Shown piece by piece: positions 26,880 to 36,295 of a DNA stretch of 64,000 nt. Positions within the stretch are counted from its first letter, which is position 1. Every line of letters starts with the position of its first letter. The notes beneath the pieces were generated by a model that saw only the letters and a list, made by a program, of their open reading frames with translations, did no database searches and had not been told where the DNA came from. Location of the stretch: the NCBI RefSeq assembly GCF_008704855.1, contig NZ_CP023691.1, positions 310,001 to 374,000 of the forward strand, in the 5' to 3' direction. Position numbers and translations under genes: made by a program. Source of the stretch: Streptomyces platensis. Its GTDB lineage: Bacteria > Actinomycetota > Actinomycetes > Streptomycetales > Streptomycetaceae.

Positions 26880-27337
26880 CTGCCTGGGCGGTGGCGGCGA
26901 TCGGTCGCGCCGGCATCGGCCAGATCGAGGCTCTCATGGGCATCGTCCCCGGTGGAGGGGGCACGCAGTACCTCGCCGGCCGGGTCGGCCGCAATCGCGC
27001 CCTGGAGGCGGTGCTGAGCGCCGACCTCTAAGACGCCGAAACCGCGGAGCGCTTCGGCTGGGTCAACCGGGCCGTTCCCGCTGACGAACTCGACGGCATC
27101 GTCGACCGCCTCGCCCGCAACATCGCCGCCCTGCCCGAGGGGGTGATCGCGGCGGCCAAGCGCGCCATCGTCCCCGAGGACCTGGCCGAGGGGCTCCTGC
27201 GGGAGCACGACGCCTGGGCGGATCAGTTCGTTCGCCCCGCCGCCGAGCGGTTGATCCGCGGCGGGCTGGCCAACGGCGCCCAGACCCGTGACGGCGAGCG
27301 CAATCTGGAGGGTCTGCTCCGAGGGCTGGTCGGATGA
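26880..27337 (+). pseudogene. enoyl-CoA hydratase remnant with in-frame stop
   Basis: IGQIEALMGIVPGGGGTQYL, AGRVGRNRALEAVLSADL, then a TAA (27029-27031), then DAETAERFGWVNRAVPADEL and the C-terminal helices ending GLLRGLVG. This is the C-terminal 60 percent of a crotonase different from the one at 23.5-23.9 kb. The N-terminus is replaced by unrelated sequence. Confidence 0.8.
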
Positions 27338-27404
27338 CACCCGGACGAGGGCCCCACGGACACACCGGAGTTCCGTCGACCGCAACAGCATGTGGCTCGC
27401 CCAC

Positions 27405-27495
27405 CTCATGATCAGCTGCTTCTCGTCGGTGGCCTCGACCAGCTCGTTCACCAGCTTCGTTGCGAGCGTGCAGCGGACCCGGTAGCCCGTGATGG
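27405..27495 (-). pseudogene. IS21-type IstB helper ATPase fragment
   Basis: Minus-strand residues ITGYRVRCTLATKLVNELVE followed by ATDEKQL match the conserved region of IstB-like ATPases just before Walker B. Only about 30 residues remain. Confidence 0.6.
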
Positions 27496-27578
27496 AGCAC
27501 CTTTCACCAAGAGCATCCCGAAGCTGCCCTGGCAAGAACCCCCGGGCCTCCCCCACTCATCAACCTCCCGAACTCCAG

Positions 27579-27614
27579 CCCCGGCCCCTCGCGGTTCGCC
27601 GCGAGGGGCCGGGG
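27579..27614. terminator. strong hairpin, 16-bp stem with UUCG loop
   Basis: CCCCGGCCCCTCGCGG (27579-27594) pairs perfectly with 27599-27614 around the tetraloop TTCG. It lies about 115 bases past the stop of the pyruvate carboxylase gene on the minus strand and probably ends its transcript. Confidence 0.85.
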
Positions 27615-27727
27615 TAAGCCCCGCTACACTCCCCAGGCCCAAGCCCAAGCCCGTTGACCAGGCAAACACCAAAGTCCGGCTGGAGTACTAGCGGCGCCCT
27701 TGGCCGCCCTCGTTCGTGAGAGGCGAT

Positions 27728-30700
27728 TCACGCGATGTCGACAAGGAGATCGCCTCCCTCCACCTGCTGGATCTGGTTGATGGCCAGCCTGGCCACCCGC
27801 CCGGCCTTCGGGGCGGTGATCGCGGCTTCCATCTTCATCGCCTCGATGGTGGCCACCGTGGTGCCGGCCGCCACCTCGTCACCCTCGGCCACCGCAAGCG
27901 TCACCACTCCGGCGAACGGCGCGGCGACGTGGCCCGGGTTGGTCCGGTCCGCCTTCTCCGTCACCGGTACGTCGGCGGCCGCTGCGGTGTCGCGTACCTG
28001 GATCGGCCGCAGCTGGCCGTTCAGGGTGGACACCACGGTGCGCATGCCGCGTTCGTCGGCCTCGCCGATGGCCTCCAGCTCGATCAGGAGCCGTACGCCC
28101 GGCTCGAGATCGATGGCGTACTCCGTTCCGGAACGCAGGCCGTAGAAGAAGTCCTTGCTGTCCAGCACGCTGGTGTCGCCGTAGGCCTGACGATGTGTCT
28201 CGAAGTCGCGGGCCGGCCCGGGGAACAGCAGCCGGTTGAGCGTCGCGCGCCGGTCCTGCTCCAGCCCCCTGTGGTCGTCCGCGGTCAGTTCCTGCACGGG
28301 CCTGGGTTCGGCGCGGCCTTCCAGCGCCTTGGCGCGGAACGGCTCCGGCCATCCGCCGGGCGGGTTGCCCAACTCGCCGCGCAGGAAGCCGATGACGGAA
28401 TCGGGGATGTCGAACTCGTTGGGCGTCGCCTCGAAGTCCGCCGGCTTCACCCCGGCGCCCACCAGGTGCAGCGCCAGGTCCCCGACCACCTTGGACGAGG
28501 GGGTCACCTTCACCAGGCGGCCGAGAATCCGGTCGGCGGCGGCGTACATCGCCTCGATGTCCTCGAAGCGGTCCCCCAGGCCGAGCGCGACTGCCTGCGT
28601 CCGCAGGTTGGAAAGCTGTCCGCCGGGGATCTCGTGGTGGTACACGCGGCCGGTCGGCGAGGCCAGGCCCGCCTCGAACGGCGCGTAGATCCTGCGGACG
28701 CTCTCCCAGTACGGCTCCAGGTCCCCGACCGCCTTCAGATCCAGCCCGGTGGGCCGTTCGCTGTGGTCGGTCGCGGCCACGATCGCCGACAGCGAAGGCT
28801 GCGACGTGGTGCCGGCCATGGATGCCACCGCACCGTCCACCGCGTCCGCGCCGGCCCGGATCGCGGCGAGGTAGGTGGCCAGCTGGCCGCCCGCGGTGTC
28901 GTGGGTGTGCAGGTGCACCGGCAGGTCGAACTCGCGGCGCAGGGCCGAGACGAGTTTCTCGGCGGCCGGCGCGCGGAGCAGCCCTGCCATGTCCTTGATG
29001 GCCAGGACGTGGGCCCCGGCGTCCACGATCTGCTCGGCCAGGCGGAGGTAGTAGTCGAGGGTGTACAGCCGCTCGGACGGGTCGGACAGGTCGGAGGTGT
29101 AGCACAGGGCGACCTCGGCGACGGCCGTGCCGGTCTCCCGTACGGCGTCGATGGCGGGCCGCATCTGCCCGACGTCGTTGAGCGCGTCGAAGATCCGGAA
29201 GATGTCGATTCCGGTGGCCGCGGCCTCCTGCACGAAGGCGTCGGTCACCTCGGTCGGGTACGGCGTGTAGCCCACGGTGTTGCGGCCGCGCAGCAGCATC
29301 TGCAGGCAGATGTTCGGTGCTGCCTCACGGAGTGCGGCCAGGCGCTCCCAGGGGTCCTCGGCGAGGAAGCGGAGGGCTACGTCGTAGGTGGCGCCGCCCC
29401 AGCACTCCAGGGACAGCAGTTGCGGCATCGTCCGCGCCACCACGGGGGCGACGGCGAGCATGTCCTTGGTGCGGACCCGGGTGGCGAGCAGTGACTGGTG
29501 GGCGTCGCGGAAGGTGGTGTCGGTGACTCCGATGAACGGTGACTCGCGCAGCCACCGGGCGAACCCCTCCGGGCCGAGCTCGGCGAGCCGCTGCCGGGAG
29601 CCGGCGGGCGGTTCGGCGGCGGGCAAGGGCGGCAGTTTGGTGATCGGGTCGATCAGCTCGGGCCGTGCGCCGTGCGGCTTGTTCACCGTCACGTCCGCGA
29701 GGTAGGTGAGCAGCTTCGTGCCGCGGTCGGCGGAGTGGCGCGCGGTGAGCAGGTGCGGGCGCTCTTCGATGAAGGAGGTGGTGACCCGCCCGGCCCGGAA
29801 GTCCGGGTCGTCGAGCACGGCTTGCAGGAACGGGATGTTCGTGGCCACGCCGCGGATGCGGAACTCGGCCACCGCGCGCCGGGCCCGGCCGATGGCGGTG
29901 TTGAAGTCCCGGCCCCGGCAGCTGAGCTTGACCAGCATCGAGTCGAAGTGGGCGCTGATCTCCGTACCGGCGTGCGTGGTGCCGCCGTCCAGGCGGATCC
30001 CCGAGCCGCCCGGCGACCGGTAGGCGCTGATCCTGCCGGTGTCCGGGCGGAAGGCGTTGGCGGGGTCCTCGGTGGTGATACGGCATTGCAGCGCGGCGCC
30101 GTGCAGCGTGACCGTGTCCTGCGTGAGGCCGAGATCGGGCAGCGACTCACCTGCGGCGATACGCAGCTGCGCCTGTACGAGGTCGACGTCGGTGACCTCC
30201 TCGGTCACCGTGTGCTCGACCTGGATGCGCGGGTTCATCTCGATGAAGACGTGGTTGCCGTCGCGGTCGAGCAGGAACTCCACGGTGCCCGCGTTGCGGT
30301 AGCCGATCTCCCGGGCGAACCGCACGGCGTCGGCGCAGATCCGCTCGCGCAGCGCCGGGTCGAGGTTCGGCGCGGGTGCGAGTTCGATCACCTTCTGGTG
30401 CCGGCGCTGGAGAGAGCAGTCGCGTTCGAAGAGGTGGATGACCTCGCCCTGCCCGTCGGCGAGGATCTGCACCTCGATGTGGCGGGGGTCGACGACGGCC
30501 TTCTCCAGGAAGACGGTGGGGTCGCCGAACGCGGACGCGGCCTCGCGGGCCGCCGCCTCGATGGACTCACGCAGCATGCCGGGGTCCTCGACGCGGCGCA
30601 TACCGCGCCCTCCGCCGCCGGCGACCGCCTTGACGAACACGGGGAAGCCGATGTCGTCGGCGGCACGGACCAGTTCGTCCACGTCACTGGAGGGCTCCGA

Positions 30701-31102
30701 GGAACCGAGCACCGGTACACCGGCCGCACGCGCGGCAGCCACCGCACGCGCCTTGTTCCCGGTCAGTTCGAGCGTGCCCGCGCTCGGCCCGACGAACGTG
30801 ATGCCCGCCTCCTCGCAGGCACGCGCCAGGTCCGGGTTCTCGGACAGGAACCCGTAGCCCGGGTAGACCGCGTCCGCTCCCGCCCGGCGCGCAGCACGGA
30901 CGATCTCCTCCACGGAGAGGTAGGCACGCACCGGGTGTCCCGGCTCGCCGATCTCGTGTGCCTCATCGGCCTTCAGCCTGTGCAGTGAATTGCGGTCCTC
31001 GTGCGGGAAGACGGCAACGGTCTTCGCGCCCAGCTCATAGCTGGCGCGGAAAGCGCGAATCGCGATCTCACCACGATTGGCCACCAGTACCTTGCGGAAC
31101 AT
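27728..31102 (-). CDS. pyc: pyruvate carboxylase
   Basis: A 1124-residue biotin enzyme, the length expected for the single-chain form. The order is biotin carboxylase (start FRKVLVANRGEIAIRAFRAS; ATP-grasp glycine loop KAVAGGGGRGMRRV; FIEMNPRIQVEHTVTEEVTD), carboxyltransferase (DTTFRDAHQSLLATR, ECWGGATYDVALRFL, LHTHDTAGG) and C-terminal biotinyl domain with the biotin Lys in EAMKM near residue 1090. It carboxylates pyruvate to oxaloacetate in the cytosol. ATG 31102 is preceded by AGGGA; the upstream in-frame extension lacks conservation. It is transcribed alone and ends in a strong hairpin. Confidence 0.95.
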   Translation of the reverse strand: MFRKVLVANRGEIAIRAFRASYELGAKTVAVFPHEDRNSLHRLKADEAHEIGEPGHPVRAYLSVEEIVRAARRAGADAVYPGYGFLSENPDLARACEEAGITFVGPSAGTLELTGNKARAVAAARAAGVPVLGSSEPSSDVDELVRAADDIGFPVFVKAVAGGGGRGMRRVEDPGMLRESIEAAAREAASAFGDPTVFLEKAVVDPRHIEVQILADGQGEVIHLFERDCSLQRRHQKVIELAPAPNLDPALRERICADAVRFAREIGYRNAGTVEFLLDRDGNHVFIEMNPRIQVEHTVTEEVTDVDLVQAQLRIAAGESLPDLGLTQDTVTLHGAALQCRITTEDPANAFRPDTGRISAYRSPGGSGIRLDGGTTHAGTEISAHFDSMLVKLSCRGRDFNTAIGRARRAVAEFRIRGVATNIPFLQAVLDDPDFRAGRVTTSFIEERPHLLTARHSADRGTKLLTYLADVTVNKPHGARPELIDPITKLPPLPAAEPPAGSRQRLAELGPEGFARWLRESPFIGVTDTTFRDAHQSLLATRVRTKDMLAVAPVVARTMPQLLSLECWGGATYDVALRFLAEDPWERLAALREAAPNICLQMLLRGRNTVGYTPYPTEVTDAFVQEAAATGIDIFRIFDALNDVGQMRPAIDAVRETGTAVAEVALCYTSDLSDPSERLYTLDYYLRLAEQIVDAGAHVLAIKDMAGLLRAPAAEKLVSALRREFDLPVHLHTHDTAGGQLATYLAAIRAGADAVDGAVASMAGTTSQPSLSAIVAATDHSERPTGLDLKAVGDLEPYWESVRRIYAPFEAGLASPTGRVYHHEIPGGQLSNLRTQAVALGLGDRFEDIEAMYAAADRILGRLVKVTPSSKVVGDLALHLVGAGVKPADFEATPNEFDIPDSVIGFLRGELGNPPGGWPEPFRAKALEGRAEPRPVQELTADDHRGLEQDRRATLNRLLFPGPARDFETHRQAYGDTSVLDSKDFFYGLRSGTEYAIDLEPGVRLLIELEAIGEADERGMRTVVSTLNGQLRPIQVRDTAAAADVPVTEKADRTNPGHVAAPFAGVVTLAVAEGDEVAAGTTVATIEAMKMEAAITAPKAGRVARLAINQIQQVEGGDLLVDIA

Positions 31103-31209
31103 GTTCGATCCCTTCAGCCTGCCGTTGACGGACACCGTAGTTTCCGCGACGGGCAGGTCAGCCACCGGGCCCTCACCCTCACTCATCTGGGCATCGACGG
31201 CAACGGCTG

Positions 31210-32010
31210 CTCCGTAAAGCCACTTCCTCCAGCCCCCAGTCGTTGAGCTGGGCCACCGCGAGTGTCCGGCCCTCGGCGGCCGCGGCCGGCTCCGCCGACG
31301 GTTCCCAGGTGGGCACCTTGGTGTAGAGGGCGAGCAAGCTGCCCTCGGGCAGTTCCAGCTCGGCGGCTTCGAACGGCAGTCCGCCGAGACCGAGCGGTGG
31401 GCCGGCCGGCAGCTCGGGGAAGTCCACCCGTCCGTCCGGTGTCACCACCGCGGGCGGCGGATGACCGGCGCGGGCGAGGGTGCAGCGCCCGCTGACCGGG
31501 TCGTGGACCGCATACAGGCAGGTCGCGCTACGGCCTGCGGGGCACATAAAACGGGCACCGACGTCGTTGAGGAGCGCCAGTCTCCGGCGAGCACGGTAAC
31601 GGTCGGTGACGTCCTCGACCATCTGGGTGACGCCGAGAACCTGGCCGGCGGGATCCTGCATCCGGAAGGCCGACACCGAGACGACCAGCTCCCGGTCAGG
31701 GTCGTGCCGCAGGCGGCAGGGCTGCTCGGTGAAGATCAGCGGATCCCCCGTTTCGAGCACCCGTCGTAGTCGTGCCTCCACTGTTTCCGCGCCGCGGTCC
31801 CGTACGGGGATGACCCCGAACCAGCCTCCAGCACTCACGCAGGCCGCCACCGCGGCCATGACGACGTCTTCATCACGAGGGTCGAGCATCACCTCGCGCA
31901 CCGGCCGCCCCAGTACTTCCCCGGGCGCGTAGCCGAGCAGCGCCTCGACACGCTCGCTCCAGCCGACGACCCGCCTTGTCGTCCAGCACGGCGGAGGCAG
32001 AGCGACGCAC
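31210..32010 (-). pseudogene. PAS / SpoIIE phosphatase / HATPase regulator, multiply deleted
   Basis: The minus strand shows a PAS domain (VVGWSERVEALLGYAPGEVL, GQVLGVTQMVEDVTDR) joined directly to the last third of a SpoIIE phosphatase domain (YAVHDPVSGRCTLARAGHPP, LGLGGLPFEAAELELPEGSL). That is joined in turn to the first residues of an anti-sigma-like ATPase (LAVAQLNDWGLEEVA). The GAF region, the SpoIIE metal site and nearly all of the kinase domain are missing, and a frame slip separates the PAS start from its N-terminal lead. Streptomyces has dozens of intact relatives; this copy is dead. Confidence 0.78.
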
Positions 32011-32437
32011 GGCGAACGGATCCGCCGCGGACGTACTCCCCCACCTGCCGGACAGCCGCCGTACGGAATGGGGATCAGCGCGAGATCGCCAAGTACCGAC
32101 TGTCCGAGCACCGACCCACGAGTCCACGAACCCACCTCGATCACGACACTGTGACGCCACCAGAGGTAGCGGCACCCACTGACAACGCCGACGATCGAGG
32201 CATAAGGATCTGCCCGGCCGATCACGCGGAGATCGCCGACGCGACCGTGGGCGATCCGGCTGCAGTCATTGATGTCGTCGGCCGGCTGGAGTCAGGGTGC
32301 ACGGAGACACCGAACGGCAGGGCCGTATCCTGAGGCAGGCGATGCAGGCACTGCCTATGCGTCGCAACCGCCCGTCGCAGCCGGGCGCCGCCCCACTCCG
32401 GGTACCAAGTACCCGGCAAATGATTGGGAGTTGACCG

Positions 32438-33082
32438 GTGATCAGTCTGGCCGCAGTGGGAGGAGTGGCCCTGGTCGAACTGGGCATGGCCCTGACTCCG
32501 GGACCGAATATGATCCACCTCGCCTCTCGCGCGATCACCCACGGCCGCAGGGCGGGCCTGGTCAGCCTGAGCGGGACCGCCGTGGGATTCCTGTGCTACC
32601 TGCTGGCCGCAGCCGCGGGCCTGTCCGCGTTGTTCGCAGCCGTGCCCCTGGCGTTCACGGTGGTCAAGCTCGCTGGGGCCGCCTACCTGGCTTACCTGGC
32701 CTGGGGGATGCTCAAGCCCGGCGGCCGCTCGCCCTTCGCTCCGGCCCAGGACCTGCCTCCGGTCTCTGACGCCCGCCTGTTCTCGATGGGGCTCCTGACC
32801 AACCTGCTCAACCCCAAGATCGCTCTCATCTACGCCGCTCTTCTGCCCCAGTTCATGGATCCGCAGGCGGGCCCGGACTGGGCGCAACTGCTCCAGCTCG
32901 GCGGTGTTCAGGTCATCGTGGGGATCTCCGTGAACGCTCTGATCATGCTGGGCGCAGCACGGGTATCGGGGTTTCTGGCCGCCCGGCCCCGCGTGATGAC
33001 CGCTCAGCGGTTCGCGTCAGGCGGCTTGCTCGGCGTCTTCGCGCTGCGCACCGCCCTGTCCCGTACGCCTGTCTCGACCTGA
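32438..33082 (+). CDS. LysE family translocator (amino acid/metabolite exporter)
   Basis: A 214-residue membrane protein with six hydrophobic helices and the LysE/RhtB signature near the start (LVELGMALTPGPNMIHLASR, normally TPGPN). GLLTNLLNPKIALIYAALLP marks the fourth to fifth helix. These proteins export basic or hydrophobic amino acids and homoserine lactones with the proton gradient. The GTG start follows GGGAG. No regulator is adjacent (LysE genes often lie beside a LysR-type regulator). Substrate unknown. Confidence 0.88.
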   Translation: MISLAAVGGVALVELGMALTPGPNMIHLASRAITHGRRAGLVSLSGTAVGFLCYLLAAAAGLSALFAAVPLAFTVVKLAGAAYLAYLAWGMLKPGGRSPFAPAQDLPPVSDARLFSMGLLTNLLNPKIALIYAALLPQFMDPQAGPDWAQLLQLGGVQVIVGISVNALIMLGAARVSGFLAARPRVMTAQRFASGGLLGVFALRTALSRTPVST

Positions 33083-33438
33083 GCAGCCATGCCGGCGCGC
33101 CTGTGACACCGGCCCTACTGGGATCAACCGAACACGTCACGGAGATCGCCGACGCGATCGTGAGGCGTTCGGGGGCGAGATCCTCGTCCGCAACTTCTTC
33201 GCTACCTGGCCGAGCCCGCGGCGGTGGAGCGGGTCTTCGCCGACATCCCCTCAGCGCGCGCCATGGGCGCACCGCCTTGATCACACCGGTCCGCGGGGCC
33301 GCAGTGAATGCACACGTCCATCACGCGCTCGCGCAGCTTCTGCGATCCCATGCCAACAGTCCTGGCCGGCAAAGGGGAAGGAACCTGCCGGACACCAACC
33401 TCCCGGCCGGACACACCGTAACTAAGCAGCGACACCCC
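33083..33438. other. gap with possible gene remnant
   Basis: No intact gene. A plus-strand segment near 33110-33283 reads, with one frame change, STEHVTEIADAIVRR then RYLAEPAAVERVFADIPSAR before a TGA. It could be the tail of an NAD(P)-binding protein of the NmrA type, but the evidence is weak. Confidence 0.3.
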
Positions 33439-34032
33439 CTAGACCCGGGGAGCGCGCAATGCCTGCGAGAGCGCGCTCATGGTGATGTCGATGACCGTCT
33501 GGAGCTGCTTCCGACTCGCCCCGGCCCTGCTCATCACGGCCAGTGACTGGTTGACCGCCGCGATGTGAACGGCGAAGTTGTCGGCGTCGCTGTCGGACAA
33601 CTTCGCGGCGATCAAGGCGGTCCGCAACCGCGCACGCTGAATGCCCAGAGCTTCGATCGCGCGCGTGGCGATGCCGGGGCTCAGTACCGGTATCGCCATC
33701 GCGGTTTGGGCGACCAGGCATCCGTCCGGCAGGTCGGGGTCGGCGATGCGCTTCAGTGTGACTTCGAAGAACGCCCGTACCGCCCGCAGCGGCTCTTCGG
33801 ACGCACGTGAAAGGGCTTGGTCGTACCTGGCTCCATACCGCGTGGCATAGCGGTCCAGGCAACGCGAATAGAGCGAGTCTTTGTCGCCGAGTGAGGAGTA
33901 GATGGAACTGCGGTTCAGTCCGGTCGCCCTGGAGAGGTCGTCGAGAGATGTGTCGGCGTATCCGGCTCGCCAGAACTGGACCATCGCCGCATCGAGCGCA
34001 GTGTCCACATCGAACTGCTTCTTCCCGGCCAT
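33439..34032 (-). CDS. TetR/AcrR family transcriptional regulator
   Basis: A 197-residue regulator with an N-terminal TetR helix-turn-helix (DTALDAAMVQFWRAGYADTS, LDDLSRATGLNRSSIYSSLG, DKDSLYSRCLDRYATRYG) and a C-terminal ligand domain including CLVAQTAMAIPVLSPG. ATG 34032 with GAGGTG upstream is preferred to a TTG eleven codons earlier. It is divergent from an alpha/beta hydrolase. A perfect 10-bp dyad lies between them, so the protein most likely represses itself and the hydrolase. Confidence 0.9.
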   Translation of the reverse strand: MAGKKQFDVDTALDAAMVQFWRAGYADTSLDDLSRATGLNRSSIYSSLGDKDSLYSRCLDRYATRYGARYDQALSRASEEPLRAVRAFFEVTLKRIADPDLPDGCLVAQTAMAIPVLSPGIATRAIEALGIQRARLRTALIAAKLSDSDADNFAVHIAAVNQSLAVMSRAGASRKQLQTVIDITMSALSQALRAPRV

Positions 34033-34088
34033 CGCGCACGCACCTCGTTCTTGAGCTTGAGCCAAGCCGTTGCGGCCCTGCCCATCTT

Positions 34089-34112
34089 ATCTTGAACTGA
34101 ATAGTTCAAGAT
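34089..34112. promoter_or_regulatory. TetR operator dyad
   Basis: ATCTTGAACT (34089-34098), spacer GAAT, AGTTCAAGAT (34103-34112): a perfect 10-bp inverted repeat in the 96-base space between the tetR-type gene and the hydrolase. The position about 20 bases before the hydrolase ATG would block both promoters. Confidence 0.8.
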
Positions 34113-34128
34113 GCGTTAGGCTTGACGC

Positions 34129-35061
34129 ATGACTGACGCCGCAACCGCCGCGAATCGCTCTTCGGGCCGGAACCCGATCTCCGCGTTGCCGCTCCGCGAC
34201 CTTGCGGGCTTCACTCACCGTTGGGTCGACGCGGAAGGCATCCGGCTTCATGCCGTGGAAGGCGGTCAGCCGACCGGCCCTACCGTCGTCCTGCTCGCCG
34301 GATTCCCGCAGACCTGGTGGGCCTGGCGCAGAGCGGCGCCGGGCCTTGCCAAGCGATTCCACGTGATCGCAATCGACCTGCCAGGACAAGGCCACTCCGA
34401 CCGCCCCCAAGGCAGCTACGACACGCACACCGTCGCTTCGCGCATCCAGGCTGCGGTGACTGCGCTCAACGTGCGGAAGTACTGGCTCGTCGCCCACGAC
34501 ATTGGGGCCTGGGTTGCCTTCTCGCTGGCCCTGAAGTACGAAGAGCGCCTGCACGGTGTCGCTCTGCTTGACGCCGGCATTCCCGGCATCAGCCTCCCGG
34601 ACGCCATCCCCACGGATCCTGACCGGGCCTGGAAGACCTGGCACTTCGCGTTCCACCTGGTGCCAGATCTTCCCGAGACACTGCTCGCCGGTCGCGAGCG
34701 TGACTACATTGACTGGTTCCTGAAGGTCAAAGCACTGTCCCCGAACACGTTCGACAGTGCCGAGATCGACCATTACGCCGCCGCTGTCGCTGCAGAGGGC
34801 GGTCTCCGAGCGTCTCTCTCCTACTACCGCGACGCCGCGGAATCAGCGCGCAAGAATCATGACGCTCTTGGACGACAGCACTTGACCGTCCCGGTCCTGG
34901 GAATCTCCAGCTCCCACGGCTCAATCCCCGACATGGCCGCTTCCATCAGCCCCTGGGCAGACAACACGACCGGTGTCGTCATCCCACATTCCGGACACTT
35001 CATTCCTGACGAGCAGCCCGCCGCAGTGGTGGACGCGTTGACTGCGTTCATCGCTCGCTAG
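34129..35061 (+). CDS. alpha/beta hydrolase, epoxide hydrolase/dehalogenase-like
   Basis: A 310-residue alpha/beta hydrolase. The oxyanion segment is VLLAGFPQTWWAWR and the nucleophile elbow reads AHDIGAW, with Asp in place of Ser as in epoxide hydrolases and haloacid/haloalkane dehalogenases. The cap region follows, and the catalytic His is in PHSGHFIPDEQP. There is no signal peptide. It is divergently transcribed from, and probably controlled by, the adjacent TetR regulator, which suggests a stress or xenobiotic-inducible role. Epoxide versus halogenated substrate cannot be separated here. Confidence 0.88.
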   Translation: MTDAATAANRSSGRNPISALPLRDLAGFTHRWVDAEGIRLHAVEGGQPTGPTVVLLAGFPQTWWAWRRAAPGLAKRFHVIAIDLPGQGHSDRPQGSYDTHTVASRIQAAVTALNVRKYWLVAHDIGAWVAFSLALKYEERLHGVALLDAGIPGISLPDAIPTDPDRAWKTWHFAFHLVPDLPETLLAGRERDYIDWFLKVKALSPNTFDSAEIDHYAAAVAAEGGLRASLSYYRDAAESARKNHDALGRQHLTVPVLGISSSHGSIPDMAASISPWADNTTGVVIPHSGHFIPDEQPAAVVDALTAFIAR

Positions 35062-35518
35062 CGTGTCGGGTAGTTCGAGCCTCAGCATCATCAGATCCTC
35101 GTCCCCCACAGGCTGTCAACGAATCAACGAGTGCATGCTGCCGGTAACCCACCTGGTCGGCCACGGGATCAGCTCCGTCGCGGTCGGGTGACACCTCTGT
35201 CAGTTCGCTCCCCGGCACTGGGCACGCCCCCGAGGTCCCGTATCCGCATCGCGTGAACATGCGACGGTGACGAAGTCCCAGGGATTTGTCCAACTCGCAG
35301 AATCCGTCGATGGTTTCGGAGCCGGTTCCTTGCGCCCGGCGGGTGCAAACGGCGTACTTCGCGGATTCACCGGATGGTGTAGATCATTCGTCGTTCGGCC
35401 ATATCACCGTTCGTCCCTGCCAATGATCGGGGAGCGTCCGTCGCCGTCCGGGGAACGTTGTCTGTGACCTTGGCATGCCCGGCCGCAGGCACCATCCGAC
35501 CAACAGAAATGGCGCGTC
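35062..35518. other. 457-bp region upstream of the urease operon
   Basis: No gene recognised. It presumably carries the urease promoter. I could not identify a convincing -10/-35 pair or GlnR box by eye. Confidence 0.5.
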
Positions 35519-36295
35519 GTGCATTTGACTCCGCATGAGCAGGAACGCTTGCTGATCCACGTCGCGGCCGACGTGGCAGCGAAGCGCCGCGACCGGGGGC
35601 TGCTTCTCAACTACCCCGAGACCATGGCTCTGCTGTCCGCGTACGTCTTCGAGGCGGCGCGCGACGGTAAGACGGTGAGCGACATCATGGACTCGGGCCG
35701 ACGGGTGCTCACTCGTGACGACGTGATGGACGGCGTCCCAGAGATGATCAAGAACGTCCAGGTGGAGGCGACCTTCCCGGACGGCACCAAGCTGGTCACG
35801 ATCCACGACCCCATCCCAGAGGCCACTGAGGACCCCGAGGTCTACCCGGGCAAGGTCGAGCACCCCCAGCCGGCACGCAGGCCGGAGTGCCCGGTCGGCT
35901 GTGACGACACCGACTCGTCCCCCTGCTGCCAGGAGTGCGACGACGCCGCGTCCTGGCACGAGGCGATCGCGTTCAACGAGCACCTGCAGAGCGACAAGAA
36001 AACGATCAAGGTCCAGAACACGTCCGACCGTCCCATCCAGGTCGGCTCCCACTACCACTTCGCCGAGGTCAACCCCGGCCTCAAGGTGGTCGAGAACCCC
36101 CTCGGCGCGCCCGTGAACGATGAACCGCTCTGGGACTGTGCCGAGGCGAAGGGGCGACGGCTCAACATCGCCGCGGGCACGTCCGTGCGGTTCGAACCAG
36201 GAGACGTGTGCTGCGTTGAGCTGGTGAGCATCGAGGGCGACGCCAAGAGCGACACCAGCAGGATTCAGGGACTGCGCGAGGGGATCGTCGGATGA
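35519..36295 (+). CDS. ureAB: urease subunit gamma/beta fusion with cysteine-rich linker
   Basis: A 258-residue fusion. Residues 1-100 are the gamma subunit ([60 protein letters not shown]). Residues about 150-258 are the beta subunit ([28 protein letters not shown]). Between them is an unusual linker with six Cys ([17 protein letters not shown]). Gamma-beta fusions are known (for example Helicobacter UreA), but the Cys cluster is not part of either classic subunit. The start is GTG with a weak RBS. Its stop overlaps the ureC ATG (ATGA). It is part of the nickel enzyme that hydrolyses urea to ammonia and carbamate. Confidence 0.88.
   Translation: MHLTPHEQERLLIHVAADVAAKRRDRGLLLNYPETMALLSAYVFEAARDGKTVSDIMDSGRRVLTRDDVMDGVPEMIKNVQVEATFPDGTKLVTIHDPIPEATEDPEVYPGKVEHPQPARRPECPVGCDDTDSSPCCQECDDAASWHEAIAFNEHLQSDKKTIKVQNTSDRPIQVGSHYHFAEVNPGLKVVENPLGAPVNDEPLWDCAEAKGRRLNIAAGTSVRFEPGDVCCVELVSIEGDAKSDTSRIQGLREGIVG

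Noticed and set aside
27716..29494. 592-codon plus-strand frame
   Set aside because: Antisense to pyruvate carboxylase.
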